Part shown: in pieces, positions 34,681 to 43,967 of the stretch
How the letters are laid out: every line of letters begins with the position of its first letter
Numbering within the stretch: position 1 is the stretch's first letter
Assembly: GCA_947177175.1 (NCBI GenBank)
Contig: CAMWTK010000002.1
Coordinates: 34,292-98,291 of the forward strand
Reading direction: 5' to 3'
Origin: an uncultured Treponema sp.
GTDB taxonomy: Bacteria; Spirochaetota; Spirochaetia; Treponematales; Treponemataceae
Length of the DNA: 64,000 nucleotides
The notes under the pieces: generated by a model
Databases searched by the model: none
What the model was told of the DNA's origin: nothing
What the model saw: the letters and a program-made list of their open reading frames with translations, nothing else
Made by a program: the position numbers and the translations under genes

Positions 34681-34709
34681 AGTATACGGCAGATTCGGCG
34701 CGTCGTCCA
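34681..34709 (-). promoter_or_regulatory. Leaderless promoter of the MGMT-family gene
   Basis: Minus strand: TGGACG (34704-34709), 17 bases, TATACT (34681-34686), then seven bases to ATG 34673. Confidence 0.62.
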
Positions 34710-34743
34710 GTGAGAAATTCGGCGGTGATATAATTTTAGGTTA

Positions 34744-35247
34744 CTATTTAATCACGCGCCGATAGGTGATGTTGTCCAAAATCAAGGTGTCTCCCACCAA
34801 GATTTCATACGGAAGATTGCGTTGCTCAAGGTCGCTCGGCGGCTCAAAATCGACGTAACCGGCATCGATTTTTTCCTGCGCTTTTTCCACGGCGACATAC
34901 AACGTCTGCCGAAACTGATGATACGAGCCGGAAAACGAAAGCGTTTTGGTAAACTGCTTGATGAACGCTTCTTTTGACTCAGATTCGTTTTCAAACGGCT
35001 CTGTAAACGAAACGCCGATTACGCGCTGTTCGACAAACCAGGTAAATGTTTCGTCGTCGAGGAATGTCCAAATGATATGCTGCTTTGTGAGGAGCGTAGC
35101 GGCAGGAACAATTTTTGTCGTCGAATCAAGTTCTGACTGCATGGTAACGTTTGCTTCCCACACGCCGACGATCGGAGTACGTTTTGATTGGCACGATCCG
35201 CAGACAAAAGCCACGGCTGCGCATAATACTAAAATAATTTTCTTCAT
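34744..35247 (-). CDS. Hypothetical lipoprotein, ~167 aa
   Basis: Lipoprotein signal MKKIILVLCAAVAFVCGSC (lipid Cys 19). The mature part PIVGVWEANVTMQSELD... with WTFLDDETFTWFVEQRV and SFSGSYHQFRQTLYVA resembles small lipocalin-like treponemal lipoproteins that start with a GxW motif, but no specific family is claimed. No clear ribosome-binding site is seen before the ATG. It lies between the MGMT-family gene and the TRL-like lipoprotein on the same strand. Confidence 0.78.
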   Translation of the reverse strand: MKKIILVLCAAVAFVCGSCQSKRTPIVGVWEANVTMQSELDSTTKIVPAATLLTKQHIIWTFLDDETFTWFVEQRVIGVSFTEPFENESESKEAFIKQFTKTLSFSGSYHQFRQTLYVAVEKAQEKIDAGYVDFEPPSDLEQRNLPYEILVGDTLILDNITYRRVIK

Positions 35248-35332
35248 AATTTATGGTAAATGATAAAAAACAAGCCTACTCAGCGAAAACAATCGCTTTT
35301 CGGCTTGACAGACATGAGTTGGATTCTAACCC

Positions 35333-35623
35333 TTAGTTACCAGTGATGATAATCGTGCGGGTAACATAAATACCGGGAATGCCTTTCTCTGAATAATCGA
35401 CCGTAGCAATGTGCTTGATGTTAGCCTGTTTTGCTGCTTCGGCGATAGTGAATTCAGCAGGAACATCGCCGATCGGGAAAGCACCAAACAGGTATGAACA
35501 AGTCAATTCGCCGCGGATTGCATTTGCCGTTCCGGCTCCACTTGCAATACCAGGGTGAGTAGTAGTACATCCCACCGCGAGCACGGCAAGAACCAACGAA
35601 ACAAGAATAGCTGTTTTTTTCAT
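35333..35623 (-). CDS. TRL-like family lipoprotein
   Basis: A 96-residue protein of the TRL-like family. Signal peptide with lipobox LAVGC (lipid Cys ~19), then the family pattern LTCSYLFGAFPIGDVPAEFT, EAAKQANIKHIATVDYSEKG, IPGIYVTRTIIITG. AAGGAG lies seven bases before ATG 35623. Function of the family is unknown; members are small surface lipoproteins. Its promoter contains a C9 (G9 on the plus strand) tract between -35 and -10, suggesting phase-variable expression. Confidence 0.87.
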   Translation of the reverse strand: MKKTAILVSLVLAVLAVGCTTTHPGIASGAGTANAIRGELTCSYLFGAFPIGDVPAEFTIAEAAKQANIKHIATVDYSEKGIPGIYVTRTIIITGN

Positions 35624-35657
35624 GTTACAACTCCTTAAAAAAACATTACTTAATGCT

Positions 35658-35683
35658 ATCATATTAGGGGGGGGGTATGTCAA
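35658..35683 (-). promoter_or_regulatory. Poly-G/C tract promoter of the TRL-like lipoprotein (putative phase-variable)
   Basis: Minus strand: TTGACA (35678-35683), then TA, a run of nine C (35667-35675), then TAATATGATAGC. The best -10, TATGAT (35658-35663), is 14 bases from the -35, so the current length looks sub-optimal. Three extra C would restore 17. A 17-base alternative, GATAGC, is a poor hexamer. Confidence 0.7.
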
Positions 35684-35822
35684 GCACTTGTCATAAATTT
35701 TTTCAAAAAATTTGTTTTTTACAAAGCCTTTTTTAAATCCAACGTTCGCCTCGAAGCCCGCCAGCGTCTGTTTTCGCTTTCAAATCGCCCGGAATATGCT
35801 ATACTTTCCGCAGGGAGCGCGT

Positions 35823-37097
35823 ATGCGGTTTATTCACACGGCAGACTGGCATTTGGGAAATCAGATGCATGATATTGACAGGCAGGAAGAAGCGCAAGCG
35901 TTTTTGCGGTGTCTTAAAAATCAAATCACGGAAAAAAACGCGGATACGCTTATTGTGGCGGGCGATATTTTTGATACGGCGAATCCGTCGGCAAAATCGC
36001 AACGGCTGTATTATACGTTTTTGTCATGGCTCAAAGGCACGTGCTGCAAAAATGTCGTCATTGTGGGCGGCAACCACGATTCAGCGGTCATGCTCGATTC
36101 GTCAAAAAGGCTGCTTGAAGTGCTGCACATACACGTGGTCGGCTCAATCAACAATCTTTCGGCAGACGATATGTGCTTTGAGCTGTGGGACGCAGACGAT
36201 ACGGTGTGCGGCATTTGCATGGCAGTTCCGTTTGTGCGCGAAGTGGAATTGCGCGCGCTGCTGACCGAAAAAGTCGATGACGGCGATGTGTACGGCAAAG
36301 CGTACACATTATTGTACGAGCAAGTCTATGCGGCGGCAGAAAAACTGCGCGCCGGGCGCAACATTCCGATTATTGCGACGGGGCATTTGTATGCGGCGGA
36401 TTTGGAAGGACGGCTTGCGGACGTGGCGGGCAACGTCAAGACGGACGACGGCGTAAAAGTGCTCGACGTGCTCGGAACGCTCGGCAATGTGCCGCCAAGC
36501 GTGTTTCCTCCCGTGGATTATGTCGCGCTTGGTCATATTCATTATACGACGATGGTGGCAAAAAATCCCGCCGTGCGATATTCCGGGTCGCCGTTCGTCA
36601 TGGGATTTGACGAAACGACGATTCCGCATTTTGTGCTGTGCGGCGATCTTTCGACGGACGGCGCGGGGCATCGCCTGACGATCGAAAAAATCGAAACCCC
36701 GACGACATTTGTCTATCGGCGCATTCTTGGCACGTTGGCGGAAATTGAGACGGCGTTGCGGTCGTTCGCCTCGCTCCAAAGCAAAAAGCCCGTCTATTTG
36801 GAACTGTGCTACAAAAAAGAAATCGGCGTGAACGCGCAGGATTTTCTGGAAGAAGCCATTGCCGCATTGCCGGAAAACGTGACGGTCGCAAGCTGGAAAA
36901 TCTATGAGCATGAGAAAGCCTTTTCGGAGGCGGGGTTTTCGTCGTTTGACGCGGTGGAAATCAGAAATCTGGACGACCGGGAAATTTTTACCCAGCTTAT
37001 TTTGAGCCGTAGCGGACTTGACCCGCAGGACGATGAGGCAAAATCCGTGCTGGCGCGGTTTTTGCCGTATTTTTTGCAGGTTGCGGAGGAAGTGTGA
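35823..37097 (+). CDS. sbcD: Exonuclease SbcCD subunit D
   Basis: Mre11-type nuclease that with SbcC cuts DNA hairpins and ends. 424 residues. Metallophosphoesterase motifs: HTADWHLGNQMHD (N-terminus), LIVAGDIFDTANPS, VVIVGGNHDSAVM, ATGHLYAAD and ALGHIHYTTMV. GGGAG precedes ATG 35823, and TGC-TATACT at 35800-35805 is a likely extended -10 promoter. It abuts sbcC: the TGA is followed directly by the sbcC ATG. Confidence 0.95.
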   Translation: MRFIHTADWHLGNQMHDIDRQEEAQAFLRCLKNQITEKNADTLIVAGDIFDTANPSAKSQRLYYTFLSWLKGTCCKNVVIVGGNHDSAVMLDSSKRLLEVLHIHVVGSINNLSADDMCFELWDADDTVCGICMAVPFVREVELRALLTEKVDDGDVYGKAYTLLYEQVYAAAEKLRAGRNIPIIATGHLYAADLEGRLADVAGNVKTDDGVKVLDVLGTLGNVPPSVFPPVDYVALGHIHYTTMVAKNPAVRYSGSPFVMGFDETTIPHFVLCGDLSTDGAGHRLTIEKIETPTTFVYRRILGTLAEIETALRSFASLQSKKPVYLELCYKKEIGVNAQDFLEEAIAALPENVTVASWKIYEHEKAFSEAGFSSFDAVEIRNLDDREIFTQLILSRSGLDPQDDEAKSVLARFLPYFLQVAEEV

Positions 37098-40000
37098 ATG
37101 CGCATTCTCAAACTGGAATTTGAAAATCTGAATTCGCTCGCCGGAAAGTGGACGATTGATTTTACCCACCCCGATTATGCCCGCAGTCACGATATTTTTG
37201 TCATTCACGGGCCGACCGGCGCGGGCAAGACGACGATTTTGGACGCGATTACGCTTGCGCTGTACGGACGAACGCCACGGCTTGCGACGATAAACGATGG
37301 CGCAGGCGGCAATGAGCTGATGACGCGCGGAACGAGTTTCTGCCGGGCGCAGGTGATGTATTCGTGCAAAAAAGGCGTGTTCGCGTCGGAGTTTCAGCAG
37401 AAGCGCGCAAAGGCAAAGGCTTCGGGTCGATTGCAGAAAGTCGAGTACGCAATTAAAAAACTTACGAACGATAGTTTTAATAACGACCGTTCGTTATTTG
37501 ACGCGGCGGGCGAAATCGTTTCGTCAGGCACGACTGGCGCGCATTTGGAAAAAGAGACGCAGCGGATTATTCAGCTTGATTACAATCAGTTCTGCCGTTC
37601 GATTATGCTTGCGCAGGGCGAATTCAACACGTTTCTCAAAAGCTCGGAGCGCGAGCGCGCGGAAATTCTGGAAAAACTAACCGGCACCGAACGCTATCGC
37701 GAAATCGGCAAGAACATCGCGGCAAAATTCAGCGAGATAAAAAAATCGTTCTCCGCCAAAAAAGCCGAAAAAGAATCGGTTGAAACATTGTTGCTTTCGC
37801 CGGACGCATTGGACACGGCGAAAAAACAGGAAGCCGAATATTCCGCGCAGTTGGAACAAATGAACGTTCGGTTGGGTACGATTCAAAAGGAACGAGCCTA
37901 TTACGATGAGCTGGAACGTCTGCAAAAAGAACGCGACGCGGCGATGGCGGAATTTCAGGCGGTCACCCGTGAGCGGGCGGCGTTTGCGCCGAACGAAGAA
38001 CGGCTGACGCTCGCACAGGCGGCGCGGCATTGTGAGGCGGCGTTCACTGCGTTGCAGAATGTGCGGCAGGATCAGGCGGCGGACGGCAAAAAAATCGACG
38101 CGCTTGTTGACCGCATTGCGCAGGCGGAAGCATCGTATGCGAGTTCGGAACGCCTTGCGGCGCAGGCGACGGAACAACTTGCGGCAGAAGAACAGGACAT
38201 GGCGGCACAGCAAATCGTCTGGAAAAAGGTGCGCGAGCTTGACGTGCGCCTCGACGCAGCCACGAAAAAACAGCATGAAGCCGCCGAGCGGAAATCGCAG
38301 GCGGAACAACATCTTACGCAGACGACGGAACGGCTTGCGCGGCTTGCGGCGGACATTGCCGCGCTCGGTCAGTCATGCGCCGACGCACAATCGTATCTTG
38401 CGGAACACGAATCCGACGCGCAGTTGCCGCAGGTCATCGCAAAAATAGAGACGCTCAAAACGGCGGCAGAAGCACAGCAGAAAAAAGCCGACACGTCTGC
38501 GCAGTCGCAAGTCGACGCGCAGAAAAAGCGGGACGAATTGCAACGTCAGCTTGATTTGGCGCAAAAAGAGAGCGAAGATATCGACGCGGAAATTGCGGCG
38601 TTCGTTTCTGCCGATGCGGTGCTCATTGCGCGGCTGTTGCAGCGCGAGCTGACCGTCGGAAAACCGTGTCCCGTGTGCGGGTCGGTGTATCATGCGGCGC
38701 ATAAAAACACGGCGCAGGGCGAGTTGGATTTGTTCGGGGCGGCGGATGCGGAACATATCGACGCGGACAAGGCGCGAGAAATCGCGCAGACGAGCGGCAA
38801 TCTGAACGCCCGCCGCGACGAGGCGCGTTTGCTCGTGCAGCATATAGAATCGCAGTTGCAGACTGCCGTAGCCGAATGCCTGCATACGGAAGAAAACCTT
38901 GCGGCGGCGCGGACGGACGTTGCGGAGCGGCTTTTGCAGATAAACGACGCGCTCGCCCCGTGGCATTTGACGGCAGAACTGCGGACGCTCGGCGCGATTG
39001 TCGCAGACTTGTGCGCGCGCGAATCGGCATGGACTCAAAAAACGAACGCGTTCCGTTCTGCCGAGGCGGAGCATACCAAAAAATCTGCCGAGCATCAGGC
39101 ACTCGCACAGGGCGAACAGGCGCAGAAAGAGACACTTGCCGATGCAGAAAAAGCGTTTGTGGCGGCACGGCACGAAACGCAGTCGCTGCATGATGAGCGC
39201 GCGCAACTGTTCGGCGAAAAATCCGTTGACCGGGCGGAGACGGAAAAAACGGAAGCCATCGCCCGGCTCAAAGAACGCGCGGCGCAGGCAGAAAAAAATC
39301 AGCAGGAAGCAAAAGAAGAAAAAGCGCGGCTTGAGGCGCAGAAAGACCAGCTGCAAAAAACCGTCGCCGAGCGCGCGACTACGTTGCAAGCCGCGCAAGA
39401 ATCGTTCGTGCAGAAACTTGCGGCAAACGGTTTTACGGATGAAGCGGCATTTGCGCGCGCGCGCATGAGCGACGAAGCATTTTCCGCGCTTAGCAAAAAA
39501 AGCGAATCGCTTAAGACGCGGCAGACACAGGCAGAAACTGCGCTCGCGCAGGCGCAAAAATCGTTCGCGGACTATCAGGCGGCGGCGCAGGTGACGCGCT
39601 CAAAAGACGCGCTGCGGCAAGAACAGGACGAAGTTTCGGCTCTTCGCGAGGAATTGCAGCAGAAACTCGTCGAAATCAAGTCGGCTTTGCAGTCGAACCG
39701 GCAAAATGAGAAACGCGCCGAAGAAATTCTGCGCGACTATACCGCGCTGCAAGAAGAATATGCCGTCTGGGAGCAAATGAAAAAATGGGTGGGCAAGGAC
39801 GACGGCGCGGATTTGTCTGTGTTCGTCCAGAGCCTTGCGTTCCGTTCGTTGCTCGCGCTCACTAACAAAAATCTGTACGGTATTACGAACCGCTACCGTA
39901 TGCGGCAAAAATCCGCCGGGTCGCTCGATTTTGAGATTGAGGACGTGTATTTTGCCGAGCCGCGTTCCGTCGCCAATTTGAGCGGCGGCGAGCAATTTTT

Positions 40001-40274
40001 GGTGAGCCTTTCGCTCGCGCTTGGCATTTCTGAATTCGCCAGCAGGAACGTGCGCGTGGATTCGCTTTTCTTGGACGAAGGATTCGGCACATTGAGCGGC
40101 GACCTGCTGACCGAGGCGATCAACGCGCTCAAAAATCTGCAAAAGGACGGCAAGATGCTCGGCATTATCACGCACGTGCAGGATGTTATCAACGAAATCG
40201 ACCAGCGGATCGAAGTGCGGCAGACGAGCGGCGGGCACAGCGTCCTTGCGGGCAGCGGCATTTTGCGCGGGTAA
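37098..40274 (+). CDS. sbcC: Exonuclease SbcCD subunit C (Rad50-like SMC ATPase)
   Basis: ATPase and coiled-coil partner of SbcD, 1058 residues. Walker A HGPTGAGKTTILDAITLAL at ~residue 34; Q-loop region IMLAQGEFNTFLKSSERERA; long Ala/Glu/Lys/Gln-rich coiled coils; zinc hook CPVCGSVYH at ~523; ABC signature NLSGGEQFLVSLSLALG at ~960; Walker B SLFLDEGFGTL. The ATG follows the sbcD stop immediately, with GGAGG inside the end of sbcD. Residues ~122-135 (TNDSFNNDRSLF) are encoded by two copies of the dispersed ACGAACG motif and look like a local insertion. Confidence 0.95.
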   Translation: MRILKLEFENLNSLAGKWTIDFTHPDYARSHDIFVIHGPTGAGKTTILDAITLALYGRTPRLATINDGAGGNELMTRGTSFCRAQVMYSCKKGVFASEFQQKRAKAKASGRLQKVEYAIKKLTNDSFNNDRSLFDAAGEIVSSGTTGAHLEKETQRIIQLDYNQFCRSIMLAQGEFNTFLKSSERERAEILEKLTGTERYREIGKNIAAKFSEIKKSFSAKKAEKESVETLLLSPDALDTAKKQEAEYSAQLEQMNVRLGTIQKERAYYDELERLQKERDAAMAEFQAVTRERAAFAPNEERLTLAQAARHCEAAFTALQNVRQDQAADGKKIDALVDRIAQAEASYASSERLAAQATEQLAAEEQDMAAQQIVWKKVRELDVRLDAATKKQHEAAERKSQAEQHLTQTTERLARLAADIAALGQSCADAQSYLAEHESDAQLPQVIAKIETLKTAAEAQQKKADTSAQSQVDAQKKRDELQRQLDLAQKESEDIDAEIAAFVSADAVLIARLLQRELTVGKPCPVCGSVYHAAHKNTAQGELDLFGAADAEHIDADKAREIAQTSGNLNARRDEARLLVQHIESQLQTAVAECLHTEENLAAARTDVAERLLQINDALAPWHLTAELRTLGAIVADLCARESAWTQKTNAFRSAEAEHTKKSAEHQALAQGEQAQKETLADAEKAFVAARHETQSLHDERAQLFGEKSVDRAETEKTEAIARLKERAAQAEKNQQEAKEEKARLEAQKDQLQKTVAERATTLQAAQESFVQKLAANGFTDEAAFARARMSDEAFSALSKKSESLKTRQTQAETALAQAQKSFADYQAAAQVTRSKDALRQEQDEVSALREELQQKLVEIKSALQSNRQNEKRAEEILRDYTALQEEYAVWEQMKKWVGKDDGADLSVFVQSLAFRSLLALTNKNLYGITNRYRMRQKSAGSLDFEIEDVYFAEPRSVANLSGGEQFLVSLSLALGISEFASRNVRVDSLFLDEGFGTLSGDLLTEAINALKNLQKDGKMLGIITHVQDVINEIDQRIEVRQTSGGHSVLAGSGILRG
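37464..37498. repeat. Two adjacent copies of the dispersed motif inside sbcC
   Basis: ACGAACGATAGTTTT (37464-37478) and AACGACCGTTCGTTATT (37482-37498) are separated by only three bases, showing both motif variants side by side. Confidence 0.7.
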
Positions 40275-40336
40275 CGCCTTGTAAAAATCGCGCTCATTTG
40301 CTACTATCGATAGTATCATCTCACCGGGAGAAAAAA

Positions 40337-41770
40337 ATGTTTGATGCTGTTCTCAATGCTATTGACGACGTTGTGTGGGGAATTCCCACGATCGTGCTGA
40401 TTTTGGCGACGGGTCTGATTCTGACGATCCGGGCGCGCGGCTTGCAGTTTACCAAATTGGGGCGGGCGTTCAGGTCGATTTTTAAGGAAAACGAAGGTCA
40501 CGGCGAGCTTTCCGGGTTTTCCGCGCTGTGCACGGCACTTTCCGCGACGATCGGCACGGGAAATATCGTGGGCGTGGCGACGGCAATCGCGGCGGGCGGA
40601 CCGGGCGCGCTGTTCTGGATGTGGGTCGCGGCAATCCTTGGCACGGCGACCAAATTTTCCGAATGTATGCTCGCCATAAAATACCGCGAGGTAAAGGCGG
40701 ACGGTCACGTGCTGGGCGGACCGTTCTATACGATTGAAAAAGGCATGGGCAAGAACTGGAAATGGCTCGCTATGCTGTTCGCCATTTTTGGCGTGCTGGC
40801 AGGACTGCTCGGCATCGGCACGATGACGCAGATTAACGGCATCACCTCCGCCGTGAACATGGCATTTGACCCCAATTCAGCGCATATCGCCTTTACGATT
40901 GGCGAAACGGCGTACACCTGGGCAACCGTCATCGGCGGCATCGTGGTGACCGTCTGCGCCGCGCTCGTCATTTTGGGCGGGCTTCAGCGCATTTCCAAAG
41001 TGGCGGAAAAAACTGTCCCCGCAATGGCGATTATCTACGTGTTCCTGGGGCTTTCCGTCATCATTATGAACGCGACGCGCATTCCGGCGGCGTTCGCGCT
41101 TATCTTCAAGTCGGCATTCGGCTTTAAGGCAGTCGCCGGCGGCGCGGTCGGGTGGACGGTCAAACAGATTGCCGACTCCATGCAGAAAGGTATTGCGCGC
41201 GGCATTTTCTCCAACGAGGCGGGACTCGGTTCTGCGCCCATTGCCGCCGCGCCCGTGCAGACGAACGAGCCGGTCGAGCAGGGGTTGGTCAACATGACGG
41301 GCACGGTCATCGACACGCTGATTGTCTGCACGATGACCGGGCTTGCCATCGTCCTTGCGCTCGCCGACCCCGCATTTTTTGCGCAGTATCAGCAGGCGGG
41401 CTGGAAAGGCGTGGAGCTGACCGCAAACGCGCTTTCGTTCGATTTGGGCGGCGACGGCATTTCCGTGCAGTTCCTGCTCATGCTCTGCCTTGCGTTCTTT
41501 GCGTTCACCACGATTTTGGGCTGGGACTACTACTCCGAAAAATGCCTCGAGTATGTCACGGGTGGCCGCATGAAGCTTGTCCTCATCTACCGCGTCCTGT
41601 ACATCCTCGCCATCGCAATCGGCCCGTACTTCACCGTCAACGCCGTGTTTACCATTGCCGACATCACCAACGGCCTCATGGCGATTCCGAACTGCGTCTC
41701 TCTCATCGTTCTGAGCGGCATTGTGGCGAAAGAAACAAAAACGTATTTCGAAAAATACCCCAAGTTCTAA
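40337..41770 (+). CDS. Alanine/glycine:cation symporter (AGCS family)
   Basis: Na+-coupled alanine or glycine uptake. 477 residues, about 10-11 hydrophobic segments. Signatures: GIPTIVLILATGLILTIRAR, LSGFSALCTALSATIGTGNI, VGVATAIAAGGPGALFWMW, NEAGLGSAPIAAAPVQTNEP, and GWDYYSEKCLEYV. GGGAG lies six bases before ATG 40337. The gene is followed by a GC-rich extragenic repeat that includes a hairpin. Alanine versus glycine specificity is not determinable. Confidence 0.94.
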   Translation: MFDAVLNAIDDVVWGIPTIVLILATGLILTIRARGLQFTKLGRAFRSIFKENEGHGELSGFSALCTALSATIGTGNIVGVATAIAAGGPGALFWMWVAAILGTATKFSECMLAIKYREVKADGHVLGGPFYTIEKGMGKNWKWLAMLFAIFGVLAGLLGIGTMTQINGITSAVNMAFDPNSAHIAFTIGETAYTWATVIGGIVVTVCAALVILGGLQRISKVAEKTVPAMAIIYVFLGLSVIIMNATRIPAAFALIFKSAFGFKAVAGGAVGWTVKQIADSMQKGIARGIFSNEAGLGSAPIAAAPVQTNEPVEQGLVNMTGTVIDTLIVCTMTGLAIVLALADPAFFAQYQQAGWKGVELTANALSFDLGGDGISVQFLLMLCLAFFAFTTILGWDYYSEKCLEYVTGGRMKLVLIYRVLYILAIAIGPYFTVNAVFTIADITNGLMAIPNCVSLIVLSGIVAKETKTYFEKYPKF

Positions 41771-41777
41771 TTCGTGC

Positions 41778-41880
41778 GGAGGGGAAAGACTTCCCCTCGC
41801 TCCCAAGGCAACTCGCTCCGCGCTTTGCCTTGTCCGCTACCCTTTCTCCGGGGGCTATCCGCCCCCAAGCCCCCGCTTCG
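41778..41880. repeat. Dispersed GC-rich extragenic element, copy A
   Basis: Begins with the hairpin GAGGGGAA/TTCCCCTC, then CGCTCCCAAGGCAACTCGCT, and a second palindrome with GGGGGC..GCCCCC followed by AAGCCCCCGC. Copies B (63911-64000) and C (44507-44595) share the same order of parts. All three lie directly 3' of a gene. Confidence 0.65.
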
Positions 41881-41973
41881 CACGAGCACATCGCCGTTGC
41901 CCAAAAATTCATTTTGACAAGCACCGGCGTTTTGCCGTTCGTCAAAATTACGCGCGCGGATGCGGCGGGACGG

Positions 41974-42002
41974 TAGATAAAACGGGGAAAAATCGGTATA
42001 GT
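41974..42002 (+). promoter_or_regulatory. Leaderless promoter of hisD
   Basis: TAGATA (41974-41979), 17 bases, TATAGT (41997-42002), then GGGCGT and ATG 42009. No ribosome-binding site. Confidence 0.58.
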
Positions 42003-42008
42003 GGGCGT

Positions 42009-43373
42009 ATGATTTTGATGCAGAAATATGCCGAGGTTGAGCCGTCGTTTTTTGACGGGCGCGATTTTGGCGGGTCAATAGATACGGTAAAAGCGGTGCT
42101 TGCCGATGTGCGGTCGCGGGGGGACAGTGCGCTTGCCGAATACGCCGCCCGGTTTGACGTTGCCGCGCCCGCGACGCTTGCGATTCCTGTGGCAGAACTC
42201 AAAGCCGCCGCCGATTCGTTGCGGCAGAACAATCCTGACCTGTACGCGGCGATTCAGTACAGCCACGACCTTGCGCTTCGGTTTGCGCAGAAACAGCGTG
42301 AGTCGTTTGATGATTTTGAGACGGAGCTTGCGCCGGGTGTGTTCACGGGGCAGAAAAATATTCCCGTTGACCGCGCGGGCGTGTATGTTCCTGCGGGGCG
42401 TTTTCCGCTCGTGTCAACGGTCGTGATGACCGTCACGCCCTCCGTCGCCGCCGGCGTGAAAGAAATCGTATTGTGTACGCCGCCGCGCGTTCATCCTGAT
42501 GACAAGGCAGCCGCCGCACAGGCAGGGCAAGGCGTTCCTGGAAAGCCGTTTGTTGGCGGCAAGCCGTATGCGGACGAAGGCATTCTGGCGGCGGCATATA
42601 TCTGCGGCGCGACTAAGGTGTTCGCCTGTGGCGGGGCGCAGGCAATCGGGGCGATGGCGTTCGGTACGCAGTCCGTTCCGCGCGTGGACGTGATTGTCGG
42701 TCCGGGCAACAAATTCGTCGCCGAGGCAAAGAAACTCGTGTACGGCACGGTCGGCATTGACATGATTGCCGGTCCGACCGAAGTGTTCATCATTGCGGAC
42801 AAGACGGCAAATCCTGCCTGGGTCGCCGCCGATTTGCTCGCGCAGGCAGAGCACGACGTGGTGGCACAGCCCGTCCTTGCGACCGATTCCGCCGACCTCG
42901 CGCAAGCCGTCGCCCAAGAAATCGAAAAACAGCTTGCCGTCTTGCCGACAAAAGCGACGGCGGCAGAAAGCATCAAAAATTGCGGTCGCATTATTCTGTG
43001 CGATTCGCTGGAACAGGCGGCAGACGTTGCCAACCGCAAAGCACCCGAACATCTGGAGCTGGCAATGGCGGACGGCGCGGAGCGCGACAAAATAGCGGCG
43101 TTGGTGCATAATTACGGCTCGCTGTTCATCGGGCACGGGAGCGCGGAAGTCTTTGGCGATTATGCCGCCGGGCTGAATCATACGCTGCCCACGTCGGGGA
43201 GCGCGCGGTTTACGGGCGGCTTGAGCGTGCGGATGTTCCTCAAGACCGTGACGACGCTGCGCACCGTGGAAGGCAGTTCCGGCGCGGTCGATTCGGCGCG
43301 GATGTCGGGAATTTTGGGTGACGCGGAGGGCTTGGCAGGACACGCCCGCGCGGCAAGAATCAGGATTGAATAG
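42009..43373 (+). CDS. hisD: Histidinol dehydrogenase
   Basis: Catalyses the last two steps of histidine biosynthesis, L-histidinol to histidine, with NAD+ and zinc. 454 residues, slightly longer than typical. Motifs: DRAGVYVPAGRFPLVSTVVM, VFACGGAQAIGAMAFGT, VIVGPGNKFVAEAKKLVYG, GIDMIAGPTEVFIIAD, LLAQAEHDVVAQPVL, and NHTLPTSGSARFTGGLSVRM. The frame is open upstream, but ATG 42009 has the leaderless promoter and fits family N-termini. No other his genes are in the window, so it is isolated from the pathway. def follows after 9 bases. Confidence 0.95.
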   Translation: MILMQKYAEVEPSFFDGRDFGGSIDTVKAVLADVRSRGDSALAEYAARFDVAAPATLAIPVAELKAAADSLRQNNPDLYAAIQYSHDLALRFAQKQRESFDDFETELAPGVFTGQKNIPVDRAGVYVPAGRFPLVSTVVMTVTPSVAAGVKEIVLCTPPRVHPDDKAAAAQAGQGVPGKPFVGGKPYADEGILAAAYICGATKVFACGGAQAIGAMAFGTQSVPRVDVIVGPGNKFVAEAKKLVYGTVGIDMIAGPTEVFIIADKTANPAWVAADLLAQAEHDVVAQPVLATDSADLAQAVAQEIEKQLAVLPTKATAAESIKNCGRIILCDSLEQAADVANRKAPEHLELAMADGAERDKIAALVHNYGSLFIGHGSAEVFGDYAAGLNHTLPTSGSARFTGGLSVRMFLKTVTTLRTVEGSSGAVDSARMSGILGDAEGLAGHARAARIRIE

Positions 43374-43382
43374 GAATCGGAT

Positions 43383-43964
43383 ATGAAAATTTACAAGTTG
43401 GGCGAGGACGTATTGCGAAAAAAGGCGCAGCCGGTCGCCCCGGAAGCAATCAACGATGAAATGCGCGCGCTGTTTGACGAAATGTTCGTGACGATGACAG
43501 AAGCGGACGGCGTGGGGCTTGCCGCGCCGCAGGTCGGCATTTCGCAGCGGTTTTTCGTCATTATCGCCGATGACGACGTGCGGCGCGTGTTCGTCAATCC
43601 GCAGATTATTGCCACCAGCGACGAAGTGTGCGACTTTGAGGAAGGTTGCCTGTCGCTTCCCGGCATTTCTGAGACGATTACCCGCCCGGCAAAAGTCACC
43701 GTGCAGGCACTCAACGAGCGCGGCAAGCCGTTCACGCTGGAAGCCGACGGTCTGCTCGCGCGGGTCATTCAGCACGAGTACGACCATTTGGACGGCATTG
43801 TTTATATCGACCGGGGCGACCCCGAATTTGCCGCAAAGACGACTGAGCAGATGAGAAAACGGCAGGAACGCGCGCAGAAAAAAGAAGCCGAAAAAGCCCG
43901 CAAAGCCGCAAGCATCGCGGCAAAACTGGCGGCAAAGCAGACAAAAAAAGCGGAAAAAGCATAG
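43383..43964 (+). CDS. def: Peptide deformylase
   Basis: Removes the formyl group from new proteins. Three motifs are intact: GVGLAAPQVGIS, EEGCLSLPGI, and HEYDHLDGIV, supplying the metal ligands Cys and two His and the catalytic Glu. The protein is 193 residues; the last ~40 form a Lys/Ala/Glu-rich tail (KRQERAQKKEAEKARKAA...) beyond the catalytic core. AGGA precedes the ATG. It follows hisD by 9 bases; fmt, its functional partner, lies about 1.7 kb downstream after two unrelated genes. Confidence 0.95.
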   Translation: MKIYKLGEDVLRKKAQPVAPEAINDEMRALFDEMFVTMTEADGVGLAAPQVGISQRFFVIIADDDVRRVFVNPQIIATSDEVCDFEEGCLSLPGISETITRPAKVTVQALNERGKPFTLEADGLLARVIQHEYDHLDGIVYIDRGDPEFAAKTTEQMRKRQERAQKKEAEKARKAASIAAKLAAKQTKKAEKA

Positions 43965-43967
43965 CGC

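Noticed and set aside
42115..42123. Run of six G within hisD as a coding phase-variation tract
   Set aside because: Six is short for slipped-strand variation and the gene is a housekeeping biosynthetic enzyme.
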